This document shows, piece by piece, positions 44,201-54,603 of a stretch of 64,000 nt of DNA. This stretch comes from Sphaerosporella brunnea. Its lineage: Eukaryota > Ascomycota > Pezizomycetes > Pezizales > Pyronemataceae. Each line of letters opens with the position of its first letter. Positions within the stretch are counted from its first letter, which is position 1. The translations under genes were made by a program, and so were the position numbers. The notes under the pieces are model-generated. The model was not told where the DNA came from and did not search any database. It saw nothing but the letters and a program-made list of their open reading frames with translations. The stretch lies in assembly GCA_008704415.1 (NCBI GenBank), contig VXIS01000151.1, forward strand, positions 42,424 through 106,423, read 5' to 3'.

Positions 44201-47106
44201 CATTTTGGGCCACGTCCTGAGCCAGTTTTCGCATGGGACGACGAGGAGCACCCCAACAACGGTTCCACAGACTACGGCTTTGCCGAAGATTCTACTTTTA
44301 TAGACGGCGATTACCCTGACCGCAGTTTCTCTGACGATGAAGAGTACTGCTCTGCAGAAGAATCATATCAAGAGTATTTCCCTGCGAGAGAAGACTCCCC
44401 TGAATATGGCGCAGACAAAGACGATTCCCTTTTCGTCGAGAAGCACGACGTTAAGGATTATCAACTCGAAAAGGAAGCCGATCCGGAAGATGTCATTGAA
44501 GAGGAACAAGACTCCCTTTTCGTCGAGAAGCACGACGTTAAGGATTACCAACTCGAAAAGGAAGCCGATCCGGAAGATGTCATTGAAGAGGAACAAGACT
44601 CCCTTTTCGTCGAGAAGTGCGACGTTAAGGATTACCAACTCGAAAAGGAAGCCGATCCGGAAGATGACATTGACGAGGAGCAAGACTCCCTTTTCGTCGA
44701 GAAGCACGACGTTAAGGATTACCAACTCGAAAAGGAAGCCGATCCGGAAGATGTCATTGAGGAGGAGCAAGACTCCCTTTTCGTTGAGAAGCACGACGTT
44801 AAGGATTACCAACTCGAGAACGAGGTCGTTCCAGAAGATGTCATTGAGGAGGAGCAAGACTCCCTTTTCGTTGAGAAGCACGACGTTAAGGATTACCAAC
44901 TCGAGAACGAGGTCGTTCCAGAAGATGACATTGAGGAGGAGCAAGACTCCCTTTTCGTCGAGAAGCACGACGTTAAGGATTACCAACTCGAAAAGGAAGC
45001 CGATCCGGAAGATGTCATTGAGGAGGAGCAAGACTCCCTTTTCGTTGAGAAGCACGACGTTAAGGATTACCAACTCGAGAACGAGGTCGTTCCAGAAGAT
45101 GACATTGAGGAGGAGCAAGACTCCCTTTTCGTTGAGAAGCACGACGTTAAGGATTACCAACTCGAAAAGGAAGCCGATCCGGAAGATGACATTGACGAGG
45201 AGCAAGACTCCCTTTTCGTCGAGAAGCACGACGTTAAGGATTACCAACTCGAAAAGGAAGCCGATCCGGAAGATGACATTGACGAGGAGCAAGACTCCCT
45301 TTTCGTTGAGAAGCACGACGTTAAGGATTATCAACTCGAGAACGAGGTCGTTCCAGAAGATGACTTTGAGGAGGAGCAAGACTCCCTTTTCGTTGAGAAG
45401 CTCGATTATCCCGAAGGAGACGTCGAGAAGGATGTTCCCGACGATCAAGTCGAGCAGGGCGATGTTGATTGCATCGAGAAGCAAGAATATACAGAGACTA
45501 TCGAAAAGGAAGAGGTTTCGGTACTCGTCGAAAAGCAAGTGATCGAAGCGAAAGAAGAGGCCGTTGCCCCAGAAGATGGCATCGACCAAGAAGGCCATGC
45601 TGCCTCCATTGGAAAAGCAGAGGTCGCAGTTGTCATCAAGAAGGAAAACTGTGAAGATGATGTAGCTGCCGTCGAGAAAGAGGATCTCCATCAACACGGA
45701 GTTACTCTAGAAGACGTTGCCGGGAATGTGGGCGATACAGTCCCAGAGGCCGTGGAAGACGTGGCTCCTACTTTGCAGGAATCGGTCGCCATTGGAGCTC
45801 CTCCAAGGATAGAGAAAGCAGTACAATCCCCGTACAGTTTCACTTCTGCCGAAGAGGGAGACAAGGAAGTTTTCTACAATTCACACTCAGAGGTTGGAAC
45901 CGAAGCCGATTCTGACTCAGAGGTTGGAACCGAAGTTGACTCTGTGGGACGCACAAGGTAATCACATGTCGACTTCTTATTTATCTCATTTGCTGACTTG
46001 AACACTCTAGGTCCCCGAGCCCAATGCAGTCCACAAATTTTGTGGCAGGTGAAACGTCGGGTGTCAAGCGGGACGAGATTGCCACCCCTACTGCGGCCCC
46101 AGTCGGCATCACCATTACGGAGGCCACACCCCTCAAGCCAGAGGAACAGACGCCCATTGCCAATCGGAAAAAGGCAAAGGCAGATCACAGTCAACTACTC
46201 CAAGCCCTCAGACCACGGACATCTCGCACGGCTTCTCCGGCTGAGTCGGAGATTTCCACAGCGGATGCCACAACGCCTTTGGAGGATAATGGGGAAAAGC
46301 CAGTTCCAAAAGCTAGGAAGACTTACAAGGGTCGTCGTGAGGTGTCACCTGCTCCACTTTCTCCTCCTGGTGCTTCTTCCGATGACGGTAGAGGTAGGAG
46401 AGGCCTGCGACCTCGGTCTGCGACCCCGCTTCCCCCGGTGCCGCTTCCCCCGGTGCCACCAAAGACTCCTCGTCGCGGCGCAAAGAGGAAGCCGCCGACT
46501 GAAGATGAGGATCATGAGGAGAAGCCGGCGCCAAAGGCACAGAAGACTCCGGGAGGCCGGCGAGGCAAGAAAGCGCCTTCGGTACCAGAACCTGTTGCCC
46601 CCAAGACTCCTCGTCGCGGTGCAAAGAGAAAGACGCCGACAGAAGATGAGGATGATGAGGAGAAGCCGGCGCCAAAGGCACAGAAGACTCCGGGAGGCCG
46701 GCGAGGCAAGAAAGCGCCTTCGGTACCAGAACCTGTTGCCCCCAAGACTCCTCGTCGCGGCGCAAAGAGAAAGACGCCGACAGAAGATGAGGATGATGAG
46801 GAGAAGCCGGCGCCAAAGGCACAGAAGACTCCGGGAGGCCGGCGAGGCAAGAAAGCGCCTTCGGTACCAGAACCTGTTGCCCCCAAGACTCCTCGTCGCG
46901 GTGCAAAGAGAAAGACGCCGACAGAAGATGAGGATGATGAGGAGAAGCCGGCGCCAAAGAAGACAACGGCCGCTAAGGGGAAGCGTGGTGGCAATGCCAG
47001 TTCGGTTTCAGATGCGGCCTCCACCCGCAGCTCGGCCACCCCTGGTCCGGAGCCTACCAAGAGGCTCACCAGGGGGGCGGCCCGCAGGGGGGAGGGCCAC
47101 ATCTAA
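41265..47106 (+). CDS. Large acidic/basic repeat protein with SUMO-interaction-like motifs
   Basis: Three exons (41265-42710, 42770-45957 and 46011-47106; introns of 59 and 53 nt) encode about 1909 aa of largely disordered protein. ATG 41265 opens MDSDHPPVPPGKSKGY; an in-frame non-preferred start 28 codons earlier exists. Two near-identical motifs, QVIDLTSDDDEE (about 499-510) and EVIDLTASDDEE (about 519-530), look like SUMO-interaction motifs. Then follow a 34-aa acidic array (about 690-880), a 29-aa acidic array of 11 copies plus a partial (about 1034-1360), and a 47-aa basic array of four copies (about 1693-1861). The basic units, such as RRGAKRKTPTEDED and GGRRGKKAP, suggest nuclear localisation and DNA or chromatin binding. 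The family is not recognised. A nuclear SUMO-linked scaffold is an inference. Confidence 0.82.
43400..43968 (+). repeat. 102-bp coding tandem repeat, five copies plus a degenerate sixth
   Basis: The anchor TTCAATGCTTCC recurs at 43429, 43531, 43633, 43735 and 43837 (period 102 bp, 34 codons). A diverged copy near 43945 is spaced 108 bp. The unit reads DDTGSMLPEEFTQKDDSIAV plus an acidic remainder. The copies are almost identical, pointing to recent expansion. Confidence 0.95.
44423..45405 (+). repeat. 87-bp coding tandem repeat, 11 copies plus a partial
   Basis: Units begin at 44423 and then every 87 bp to 45293, with a truncated twelfth at 45380. Each codes 29 aa starting DSLFVEKHDVKDYQLE. 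Two subtypes alternate (KEADPED and NEVVPED), with V/D/F variants after PED, showing block duplications of more than one unit. Confidence 0.95.
46459..46960 (+). repeat. 141-bp coding tandem repeat, four copies
   Basis: The anchor ACTCCTCGTCGCGG recurs at 46465, 46606, 46747 and 46888 (period 141 bp, 47 codons). Units carry TPRRGAKRKTPTEDED and PGGRRGKKAPSVPEP: alternating basic and acidic blocks with AT-hook-like GRR/RGAKRK cores. Confidence 0.95.
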
Positions 47107-48146
47107 AGCAGGGTTTGGGATTTGGGGGGGAAGAGGGGTGTAATAAAAAACAAAAAACAAAAAATGAAAACTTGTGAATTTATATTTTTTTCTATATATT
47201 TTTTTTCTTTCTTTATTTTTGGAGGGGGCGTGGGCATTGGGTGGCGCTTTTTGCTTTTCTTGGGTGTTTTGTGGGCATTGGTGTATATTGGTTTCTGTTG
47301 GCCATTGGTGTTTTTTTGTGTTGTATCTTTATAAAAAGACCGCTGCCAAATAGCTACTCAAGTAGTTACGCAGATAAGTAATTTGTAAATACTGTAGAAA
47401 TCCGGACATAAGGCGGACGCGAGAATAATGCAAAAGGGGTATTCAATTTGGCTGAAAACGGCACCATAGGGGTCGCCGATTAGCGATAGCATAATAGGTA
47501 GTTGTAGTTGAATACCCCCAATAAAAGATGCCTAAAATTGGGCATATTATGCGTCGTAAAAGTTGTTTCCTCTTGTCGCTTGTTTTGCGCCTGATTCCGG
47601 TGGATGTGAGTGCTAGCATGTGAGCCGCGATTATGTGGAGGGCCGTAATCGGTGGGGTATTTGGAGCTTTATTGATCCCCGATCATCATTAAAATGAAAA
47701 GACATATTATGTGCCTAAAATGAAAAGTAGACGTCCACATTCTGGTACCCATATATGGTGCCGTTTTCAGCCAAATTGAATACCCCTAAAGCTTCACGAT
47801 GTACAGATGCCATGACTCTACTCTTTCAAACAGGTATAATCATCAACCACTGCCTGCTCCTGAACTTGATGTTTATGCTCTGATGCGGTGACGCCATTCT
47901 CGGCAATTTGCTGGTTGATGTTTTAGTAACAGGCGGGCGACATCATGCTGACAACTCTTCGCCTTGACAACTCTGACATTATAAGGCGGCCGCCTTGTGT
48001 CCGGATTCCTACGGTACTAGATGGACTAGACATGGGATGCCTATAAGTACTAGCCCGAGAAGGGAGCACCTCGTCATCAAGCATCTAGCAGGCTGCATAT
48101 ATTTATATTTTACTGCAGAGACTATTAATTCACCAGAGACTTATTT

Positions 48147-48179
<33 letters not shown>

Positions 48180-48224
48180 GGATTCTTAGATACCAACCCA
48201 TTACTTCCACCATTTCTCCCACCA
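47107..48224. other. Intergenic region with MITE-like element and T28 run
   Basis: An AT-rich 3' flank of the repeat-protein gene is followed by the inverted-repeat element at 47435-47787 and a T-run of about 28 at 48151-48178. No gene is supported. Confidence 0.5.
47435..47787. mobile_element. MITE-like element with 34-bp perfect terminal inverted repeats
   Basis: The left end (47435-47468) starts AGGGGTATTCAATTTGGCTG, and the right end (47754-47787) is its exact reverse complement over 34 bp. The element is 353 bp and non-coding. Inside are an extra end-like piece (TTGAATACCCCC, about 47507-47518) and two related CCTAAAAT-type segments with CATATTAT (about 47530-47550 and 47703-47722). Flanks read AAA on both sides, a possible 3-bp target duplication, but other readings (AA, or none) are possible, so the superfamily is undecided. 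Confidence 0.8.
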
Positions 48225-48779
48225 TTACACAGCGAAATAGCACTCCTTCTCCCCCCCCCCCGTCTGCAGCTCCGTCCCATCATCATCCTCAACGACAACC
48301 CCATACGGCTCCACGCCATAAACTAACACCGCAACCACCAGCACTCCTACCCCGTCCATGACACACAACCACTGCGGGCATCCCTGCACCACGGCCACAA
48401 AGAACGTGCACACCTGCACTACCACTGCGAGGTGCCGCAGGTACGCGCTGTATACCAGGCTCAGCCGGTCTTGGTATAGCGTGTTGTTGTGAAGGTAGTA
48501 GTGCCGCTGCGACTGCGGGGGCGGCGGGGTGTGTTTGAAGCCGTTGGTTACTGCGGATATCAGTTTGGATGTTTTTTTTGGAGTGAAGGGAACAACGGGG
48601 TCACAGTACCGGTGGCCGCGGTGGCGATCGCTTCGGCGTTGGTGTCGTGCATGGTTGGTGTGCAGGACGGGACGGGAGGAAGACGGATGTAGAGGCGCTT
48701 TATGGGCTGCTCCGTGCGGGCTGTGTCTGAGGGGAAGACGGCGAGGTTGAGGTTGAGCTTGTTGTTGGCTTTGGGCCAT
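48225..48779 (-). CDS. Hypothetical small membrane protein
   Basis: A single-exon 184-aa frame from ATG 48779. The N-terminal 60 residues are Gln/Pro/His/Arg-rich and look disordered. A middle part (KKTSKLISAVTNGF) is followed by SLVYSAYLRHLAVVVQVCTF and MDGVGVLVVAVLVYGVEPYG, two probable membrane helices, and an acidic tail (VVEDDDGTEL). I do not recognise the family. It could be an over-long open frame in GC-rich sequence, but the ordered hydrophobic segments argue for a gene. Confidence 0.55.
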   Translation of the reverse strand: MAQSQQQAQPQPRRLPLRHSPHGAAHKAPLHPSSSRPVLHTNHARHQRRSDRHRGHRYCDPVVPFTPKKTSKLISAVTNGFKHTPPPPQSQRHYYLHNNTLYQDRLSLVYSAYLRHLAVVVQVCTFFVAVVQGCPQWLCVMDGVGVLVVAVLVYGVEPYGVVVEDDDGTELQTGGGEKECYFAV

Positions 48780-49407
48780 GATGGGTCACTCGGGGGTTTG
48801 CGGGATTAGAGGAGGTGGATAATTGAGTTGAGAAGGATCTTTCGGGTTTAGACAAAGGAGTCTGGAGCGGGCAGCTGCCTGGAGGGTGAGGTCGAGCGCG
48901 GTCGTTGTGCATCCCGATTTTCAGCACAAAAGACTTGGGAAATAAGCGCACGCTTTTTGGGCGATGGGAATGAATCTATGCATGCACCCAATTTAACGTT
49001 AAGATCCGCTGTCTGATGTACGCAGCCGGAAAGCTTCCCTTCATTCGACGTATGTGGATGCTTAGGATCTCCTGCAAGATTGCCATCATATGGACTTGAA
49101 GGTAGAGGAGATTTAGAGTGCTTTACGTATGCCCCCGCTGGATTTTGTATCTGTCCAAGCAGGCCTTTGGTGGAGCTGATTATACATAAATATGGTGAAG
49201 AAGTTGAGGGCTCAGTCCCCTTGCAGATACCTTATATCCATGGGATTTGCGAGCTATTGTGTTTGTGGAATTTAAGGATTTTTCCTCTTCACTGACAAAA
49301 ATAAAATAAAAAGAATGAGTGATATCTCATGCTCAAGCGCGCGTCAACTGCTCAAACCTCGCCACCACGCGCCTCACAATCCTATTACCACACCACCCAC
49401 AACCACA
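48780..49407. promoter_or_regulatory. Divergent intergenic region
   Basis: It lies between the minus-strand small membrane protein and the plus-strand TAF13, so it holds both promoters. No distinct motif stands out. The frame of TAF13 is open upstream to 49315, but the chosen ATG is at 49408. Confidence 0.45.
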
Positions 49408-49823
49408 ATGTCAACGAACGACGCAACCACCACACGTCCGCGCCCGCGCACACGAGGACGCAACAACCTCTTCGTCAAAGAGCGTTCGTTTGCCCCCCGC
49501 CCCCCGCCTCTTCCTCTTTTTCCCCTAGCTAACGTTCCCCAGTGCGCACACTCATGTACGCCTTCGGCGACGACCCAGACCCGCTGCCCGAGAGCGTGCA
49601 AGTGCTGGACGAGATCGTGACGGAGTACATCGTGGATATGTGCCACGACGCGGCGCGGATGGCGAGCCAGGCGCGCCGCAACAAGATAAAAGTCGACGAC
49701 TTCAAGTTCGCGTTGCGCCATGACGCGAAGAAGCTGGGTCGCGTTGAGGAGCTGCTGGTCATGAGCAAGGTTATTGCCGATGCGAGGAAGCAGTTCGATG
49801 ATAAGCCTGAAGCCGAGAAGTAA
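49408..49823 (+). CDS. TAF13: Transcription initiation factor TFIID subunit 13
   Basis: A histone-fold subunit of TFIID (pairs with TAF11) for RNA polymerase II initiation. Exons 49408-49483 and 49543-49823 (59-nt intron with GCTAAC branch site) give 118 aa, normal for the family. The splice creates LRTLMYAFGDDPDP, the family hallmark, followed by the histone fold VQVLDEIVTEYIVDMCHDAA and KIKVDDFKFALRHDAKKLGR. The basic N-terminus (RPRPRTRGRNN) is variable. An in-frame ATG at 49315 would add 31 residues, but 49408 (CACAATGTC) fits homologue length better. Confidence 0.93.
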
Positions 49824-50452
49824 TCATTCATAGTCAAGAGGGGGCGGGGCGGGCTGGGCCGCTGGGAGAGCATGATGTTAATGGCGTTTTTGTTGGTTTT
49901 TTTGCTGGTTTCTCCGAGGCTGCTGCATGGGCGCGATTTGCTTGCTCTCTAATGTTACTGGTATCATGAAGGGCTGCTTTTTTTGTCGCGATTGGTCTGT
50001 CATGAAAGGCAGTGCTTTCTTGTTGATTGAATGGCATGGGTTGCCTTGTTTGTTTGTTTAATCATATTGTATTCGGCCGCTTCCAACATGACATATATAA
50101 AAGCGGAGGTAATGCTGCCCTAGGCTCAGAGGTCCTACCGTGGAGTCTGCGCCTCCCAAGGAAAAGGAATCAAGGAAATTCGCACCAGATGAATAAGCAC
50201 ACCAATGAGACTCGTAGCTGAAGGAATGAAAGAAAGAACAGGATCGAGAAAAAATTTATGCCGTAGCGGGGCACATGACGAACATTGTGATATTTTTCAG
50301 GCCTGGCGCTCTAGAGATATCCTACAAGAAAAACAACAAAAAAAGAGCCAGCCAGCAAAACGCAAACCAAAAGCCAGCAATCCGTACGTGAAATACTTAT
50401 GTACAATGTAATGTAATATCATGTGCTATCTGAAAGCCTCGAAATATATAAG
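49824..50452. other. Convergent 3' intergenic region
   Basis: It lies between the 3' ends of TAF13 (plus) and the PPR-like gene (minus). No gene, RNA or repeat is seen apart from T-rich and A-rich patches. Confidence 0.5.
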
Positions 50453-52357
50453 CTAGTATGGGGCCTTCGGCGGTCCCTCCGATGGTCCCGGCGGCGGCTT
50501 CTGCTGCTCCTGCTGTCCCCGCTCCTGCCGCTCTATCTGTTCTAACCCTTGCTGCCGCTGCCATCCCTCTGACTCCGTTTCTTCCATGATATCCCGTATC
50601 GCAGCCAAATAAACGCCCGTGGCAAAGTCGTTGACCGTGCCGCCCTGACGCTGCCACTGCGCCACTATCTCCTCCCACACTTTCTGCAATAACTCGCGGT
50701 TGCCATACACCTTCGCCACCGCCCTGACTGCCCACACCGCATAAACACGCGCCCACTTGATGACGCCAGCACTCTCATCCAGCACGATACGAAGGACCTC
50801 TTCCAGCCTGCCGCCGTTCCATGCGTTGTACGGGTCCGAGCTTCCCCACCAGGCGAATCCCTTCAGCAGCGAGAGATAAATGCTGTCCGGCAGCGGGAGT
50901 CCAAACATCTTCATCTCTCGAATGAGCTCCTGTACACGGCCCCAGTTGGCGTTCCGGCAGTGAAAATGGACAAAGAGATGGAAAGATGCCACATTTGGTC
51001 CTAGCGGGAGCTGGACATATTCCTGGTAGTCCTTGATGTTCTGCGCGCTCAGGCGCTTTAGAATCAGAGCGAAGGCCCGTTCCTTTCGGTATTCGACCAT
51101 ATCCGGCGTTGGGTCTTTATCCGTCAGTACCCCCGCCCGCTTCATGAAAGCGAAGATCCTTTCGGCAGACTCGATGTCACCGCAGTGGATCAACGCTGTC
51201 ATGAGCGTGTTCAGGACCACGTTATCTACCGCCTCCCCTGAGTCAATCAGACTCTGGTAGACCTGGCGGACCCCCGCGGCATCGCCGGTATACGCATGAT
51301 ACATGATGAGCGTGGTATAAGTGAAGCGATCGTACTTTATTTCTCGTACATGAAATTCTTTGAGTACCCTTTGTGCAGCCACCGGCGATTTCGACTTTGA
51401 GGCGCTATCCAGAAGAATATTGAAAGTTGTCGCATCTGCGGCGACATTGTAGTCGCCCTCCGATTCGGCCCATATCTCAAAAGCAGCCCGCATTTCGGCT
51501 ACAGTGGTTTCTTTAAACGCTTTCGTCACAAAAGAGGAAGCTTGGTTCCATTCGTGCCTTGTGATAGGAATTTTGGACGCCTTCATGTCCTCGATGACCG
51601 TAAGATACCGCAGCATGGACAATTGGTCGCGCAGTGGCACTGTCATCATCCTACTGATGAACCTTTCCATTGTGAAACGATCCATGTAGGGAAGCCGGGA
51701 ACCAGGCAGTTGGCGGTATAGTTCGAAAATAGCTGCATTCGTGGAGGTTTTGTCTCGTACAGCCCGGCCGAAAGCACGAAGAATTTCGAGCTCCATCATG
51801 GAACTCGAGAATAGCCACGGCATCTGGTATTTTGCGATCTCCTCTTTTGTAACCGGTCTGATGCGAAGGGCGCGTCTGGTTTTTTGGTTCTTCCGAGGAG
51901 ACGAGGTTTTTGATGGTGGGGTTTCAGGCTTGCCATCTGGGGGTTTCAGGATGGATTTTAACGTAGCCCTGTATCTTATCGGTACGAAGCGATCCGGACG
52001 ACTCGGAGTCGCCAGCGTGACATCAGAGTATTTCCGTCGTATCGTCGAAGGCTCCCCCGGACATGTGCGATTCGAGACCGACGGCCGGGAAGAAGCGTGG
52101 TAGGAGGCGGAATGTGCTCTACATAAACTAGCTTTGACCAAAGAATCGACGAACAATACGTCAATCGAGGCTCGGGAGTCTTTGGATCGTTGCGGATAAT
52201 GCGAGTATGAGGGGCAGCGACTCGAGAATGTAGCATCGTGGTGGATGTGGAGGTGTGCAGCGTGTGGACGGGATGGACGGCGCGCATTTGAAAAGCAGAT
52301 TCGACGACCGGATACTCGGACAACCGCCGTGACATCTGCTAAATGGCTCGGTAACAT
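50453..52357 (-). CDS. Mitochondrial pentatricopeptide-repeat-like protein
   Basis: A single-exon 634-aa protein from ATG 52357. The Arg/Ser/His-rich N-terminus (about 100 residues, few acidic) resembles a mitochondrial presequence. The centre has helical-hairpin units typical of PPR proteins: ATTFNILLDSASKSKSPVAA, FTYTTLIMYHAYTGDAAGVR, VVLNTLMTALIHCGDIESAE and ASFHLFVHFHCRNANWGRVQ. The tail is Gln/Pro-rich. Such proteins bind mitochondrial RNA for processing, stability or translation. It is divergent from mS23, a mitochondrial ribosome gene, which fits a mitochondrial gene-expression role. The exact orthologue is not assigned. Confidence 0.83.
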   Translation of the reverse strand: MLPSHLADVTAVVRVSGRRICFSNARRPSRPHAAHLHIHHDATFSSRCPSYSHYPQRSKDSRASIDVLFVDSLVKASLCRAHSASYHASSRPSVSNRTCPGEPSTIRRKYSDVTLATPSRPDRFVPIRYRATLKSILKPPDGKPETPPSKTSSPRKNQKTRRALRIRPVTKEEIAKYQMPWLFSSSMMELEILRAFGRAVRDKTSTNAAIFELYRQLPGSRLPYMDRFTMERFISRMMTVPLRDQLSMLRYLTVIEDMKASKIPITRHEWNQASSFVTKAFKETTVAEMRAAFEIWAESEGDYNVAADATTFNILLDSASKSKSPVAAQRVLKEFHVREIKYDRFTYTTLIMYHAYTGDAAGVRQVYQSLIDSGEAVDNVVLNTLMTALIHCGDIESAERIFAFMKRAGVLTDKDPTPDMVEYRKERAFALILKRLSAQNIKDYQEYVQLPLGPNVASFHLFVHFHCRNANWGRVQELIREMKMFGLPLPDSIYLSLLKGFAWWGSSDPYNAWNGGRLEEVLRIVLDESAGVIKWARVYAVWAVRAVAKVYGNRELLQKVWEEIVAQWQRQGGTVNDFATGVYLAAIRDIMEETESEGWQRQQGLEQIERQERGQQEQQKPPPGPSEGPPKAPY

Positions 52358-52877
52358 GTGTCGGAGAAGGCGACTCGCATCTTTGTGTGGGGTGTATCAG
52401 AATCTCCGTTGGTGAAGCGAAAGTTGAATACAGTACCCTTGGATCCTGGAGGTCTCTTCGCGATTGGAGATGCAACCTGGAATAGTTATAGGATATGTAA
52501 AGGAGGGCGGCCGGTGGAATGAGCGGGCTTAACGGGGCCCGAAAGGCTGGATTGGTTGGCTTCGATCCCACTGATTGCGGGGCAGACTCAAATTGACGAT
52601 AAGTTCGAAATTTGTCTAGCTGTCCCAATTGGGGAGTGGTTCTCCACGGGTGATCACTCGAGACTACCCGGCTTTGGTCCCACCTCCGAGTTTGACAAAA
52701 AGTTTTTAGAGCACACGAGACAGATACATACCCCACCACGAAACAGCCCGGTCTGTCGCCAAAACCGGACCCATCAAGTCAATTACCCTTGTCCGGTACG
52801 GTCGCCGAAAAAGAGGCTCTCTCCCGCTGCTGTGAATCCTGCCGAACCGCCGCTGTCCTGATCACTCTTCGGCAACC
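52358..52877. promoter_or_regulatory. Bidirectional promoter of two mitochondrial genes
   Basis: It is 520 bp between divergent starts. A palindrome CCCAATTGGG (52624-52633) presents a CCAAT box on both strands at once, and ATTGG at 52551-52555 gives another CCAAT on the minus strand. CCAAT boxes bind the Hap complex in fungi, which controls many respiratory genes; its action here is an inference. Confidence 0.5.
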
Positions 52878-53686
52878 ATGGGTGGACGGCATCTTCGACC
52901 CCTCCGGGTGCACCAGCTTGCCTCGCAAATGCTCGAGACCGGCCGGTTACGAGCTGAGCCGCCGTGGTATCGTGTGGTTGGCGCCATCCCGCCGACAACT
53001 ACCATCGTCCGAACGCCTCCGGTCGAGCTCCAAGAGAGGAAGGAATGCAAGTCGTCCCGGAAGCCCTCGCGTATGTTTCAACCTCAGCAGATCGTCTACC
53101 CCGAAGACGAATTGCGTACCCAGTTCTTCCAAGACCACCCGTGGGAGTTGGCTAGACCAAGGATCTTGGTGGAGAATGACGGCAAGGACTTCATGAGATA
53201 CGATTGGAGCAAGATGCAGCAGATAGGAAAACAGCTGGATGGTGAAAGGTGGACATCTACACGCTCTTCTTGCGATACATCTTTACCGGTGATGTAAACG
53301 TGGACTGACAAATCACTAGTGTCGTCCAGCGTCAGTGGTGGTTGATGGAGAACGAGGGCAAGTCCAAGATGGAAGCGTACGATATCGCCCGCAAAGAGTT
53401 TTACGACCTCCGAATGCAAGAGGATATTGAGCGTCGTGTGGCTGCCGAAGAAGCCAGGGCGGTTGGCGCCAAGTTCGGCAAGTCATACATCGAAATCGGC
53501 ATCGAGCTCGAGGAGAAGGCGCTGCAACAGTGGAAGGAGAAGGCAATACAGCTCCTGCAGTTGAAGCGCGGCCGTCAAGCTGCTTTCAGCGGTGCAGCCG
53601 AAGAGGTAGAGGAACCACCGGCTGCACCGGAGAGCGCTCTCGAGGCGCCGGAGGATGACGCAACTGCCGTGGCAGCTGCGGTTTAG
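52878..53686 (+). CDS. Mitochondrial small ribosomal subunit protein mS23 (Rsm25-like)
   Basis: A structural protein of the mitochondrial 37S ribosomal subunit. Exons 52878-53248 and 53320-53686 (71-nt GT-AG intron) give 245 aa. Family features are the N-terminal [27 protein letters not shown], the segment [20 protein letters not shown] followed by [12 protein letters not shown], and a C-terminal helix-rich part ([39 protein letters not shown]). The Ala/Glu/Pro tail is probably disordered. The start is the only suitable ATG upstream of the conserved segment. Confidence 0.92.
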
Positions 53687-54603
53687 ATTGATGCGGAGCT
53701 GCATCGGTTGGTGAAGGACGAATTGTACAACAGCAAAACTCTTCCTACTTTTGTACACAGTATGTGTGTAATGTACAATATTTTTTTTTGTATTTTTCCA
53801 TGAAGCGGGAAAGTAGGGAGCTAGGTAGACGAGCGGCAAGGTTTTGTGTAGACTCGGGGGAGCACATTGTGCTGCTGTGATATGACTGTTGCACCGGATT
53901 CTCAGCTCAAGCAAGGGGGAATCTAGCATGAGGGGACGGCTTCTCTTTCATGCAGTGCAGATCATGCACACAGAGGAGAGTATGCTGCACTACCTGTGGA
54001 GTGCGGGAAAGAGTGCATCCGTCCGAATTGATACCTTCTCCGAGCCTCGCGCAGCCACAACTGCTACCCGCTGCTATGTCGAGTGCGATCTGGTGCATGG
54101 ACTCCTCCTTGATGGATTCCGACAGGCCGAGGGAAAAAAGGATGGTCCATTTCCATTGTGCACGCACAATGCAGTTTCCTTCTCGATCGCCTGGCCGATG
54201 TATCTTTGTGCGACTTATATGTGGTTTGTGTTGATGTTGCCCATCTCATTCATTCCAATTTCCAAGCGCAGACAAGGGGCCGAAGCTCCCTCATCACCAT
54301 CCGCCATCTTGTTCCACAGCCGAAAACCCACTCTCCTCAATTTGTGTGAATACTCCCACTCCCACTCCCACCCCCCTCCCCACCCCCCTCCTCCAATCTA
54401 GGCGTTACCGCTTGCTCGCTCTCCCATCATCATCACATCACGGCAGAAAAGCTGCAAGGTGCAATCCGCGTGACGGCCGCACTACAGAGGCACCTCTTTG
54501 GCCTGGTACTGCAGATCATTCACCCGCAAACCAATGAGCGACTGCGACATCACTACCCAACGATAGTTGCCCACTTCTTTGCCTTTGGCTTTTTTGCGGT
54601 GCG
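53687..54603. other. Intergenic region upstream of SOG2
   Basis: A frame at 53889-54401 exists but has no recognisable content and runs into a simple C-rich ACTCCC repeat (54350-54395). The region probably holds the mS23 3' flank and the SOG2 promoter and 5' UTR. Confidence 0.5.

Noticed and set aside
44363..45697. 444-aa minus-strand open frame, hydrophobic and periodic
   Set aside because: It is the antisense shadow of the 87-bp coding array; the periodicity and lack of stops follow from the repeat, and the plus-strand gene has introns and continuous exons.
43400..46960. Regularly spaced repeats considered as CRISPR-like arrays
   Set aside because: Repeats are contiguous coding units without unique spacers, in a eukaryotic gene.
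46313..47102. Minus-strand frames of 217 and 196 aa, and a 381-aa plus-strand Arg-rich frame
   Set aside because: Shadows of the 141-bp coding array; the frame joined by the intron 45958-46010 is the one that continues the upstream exon.
53889..54401. 170-aa plus-strand frame before SOG2
   Set aside because: No recognisable content, ends in a simple C-rich repeat; more likely leader or promoter sequence.
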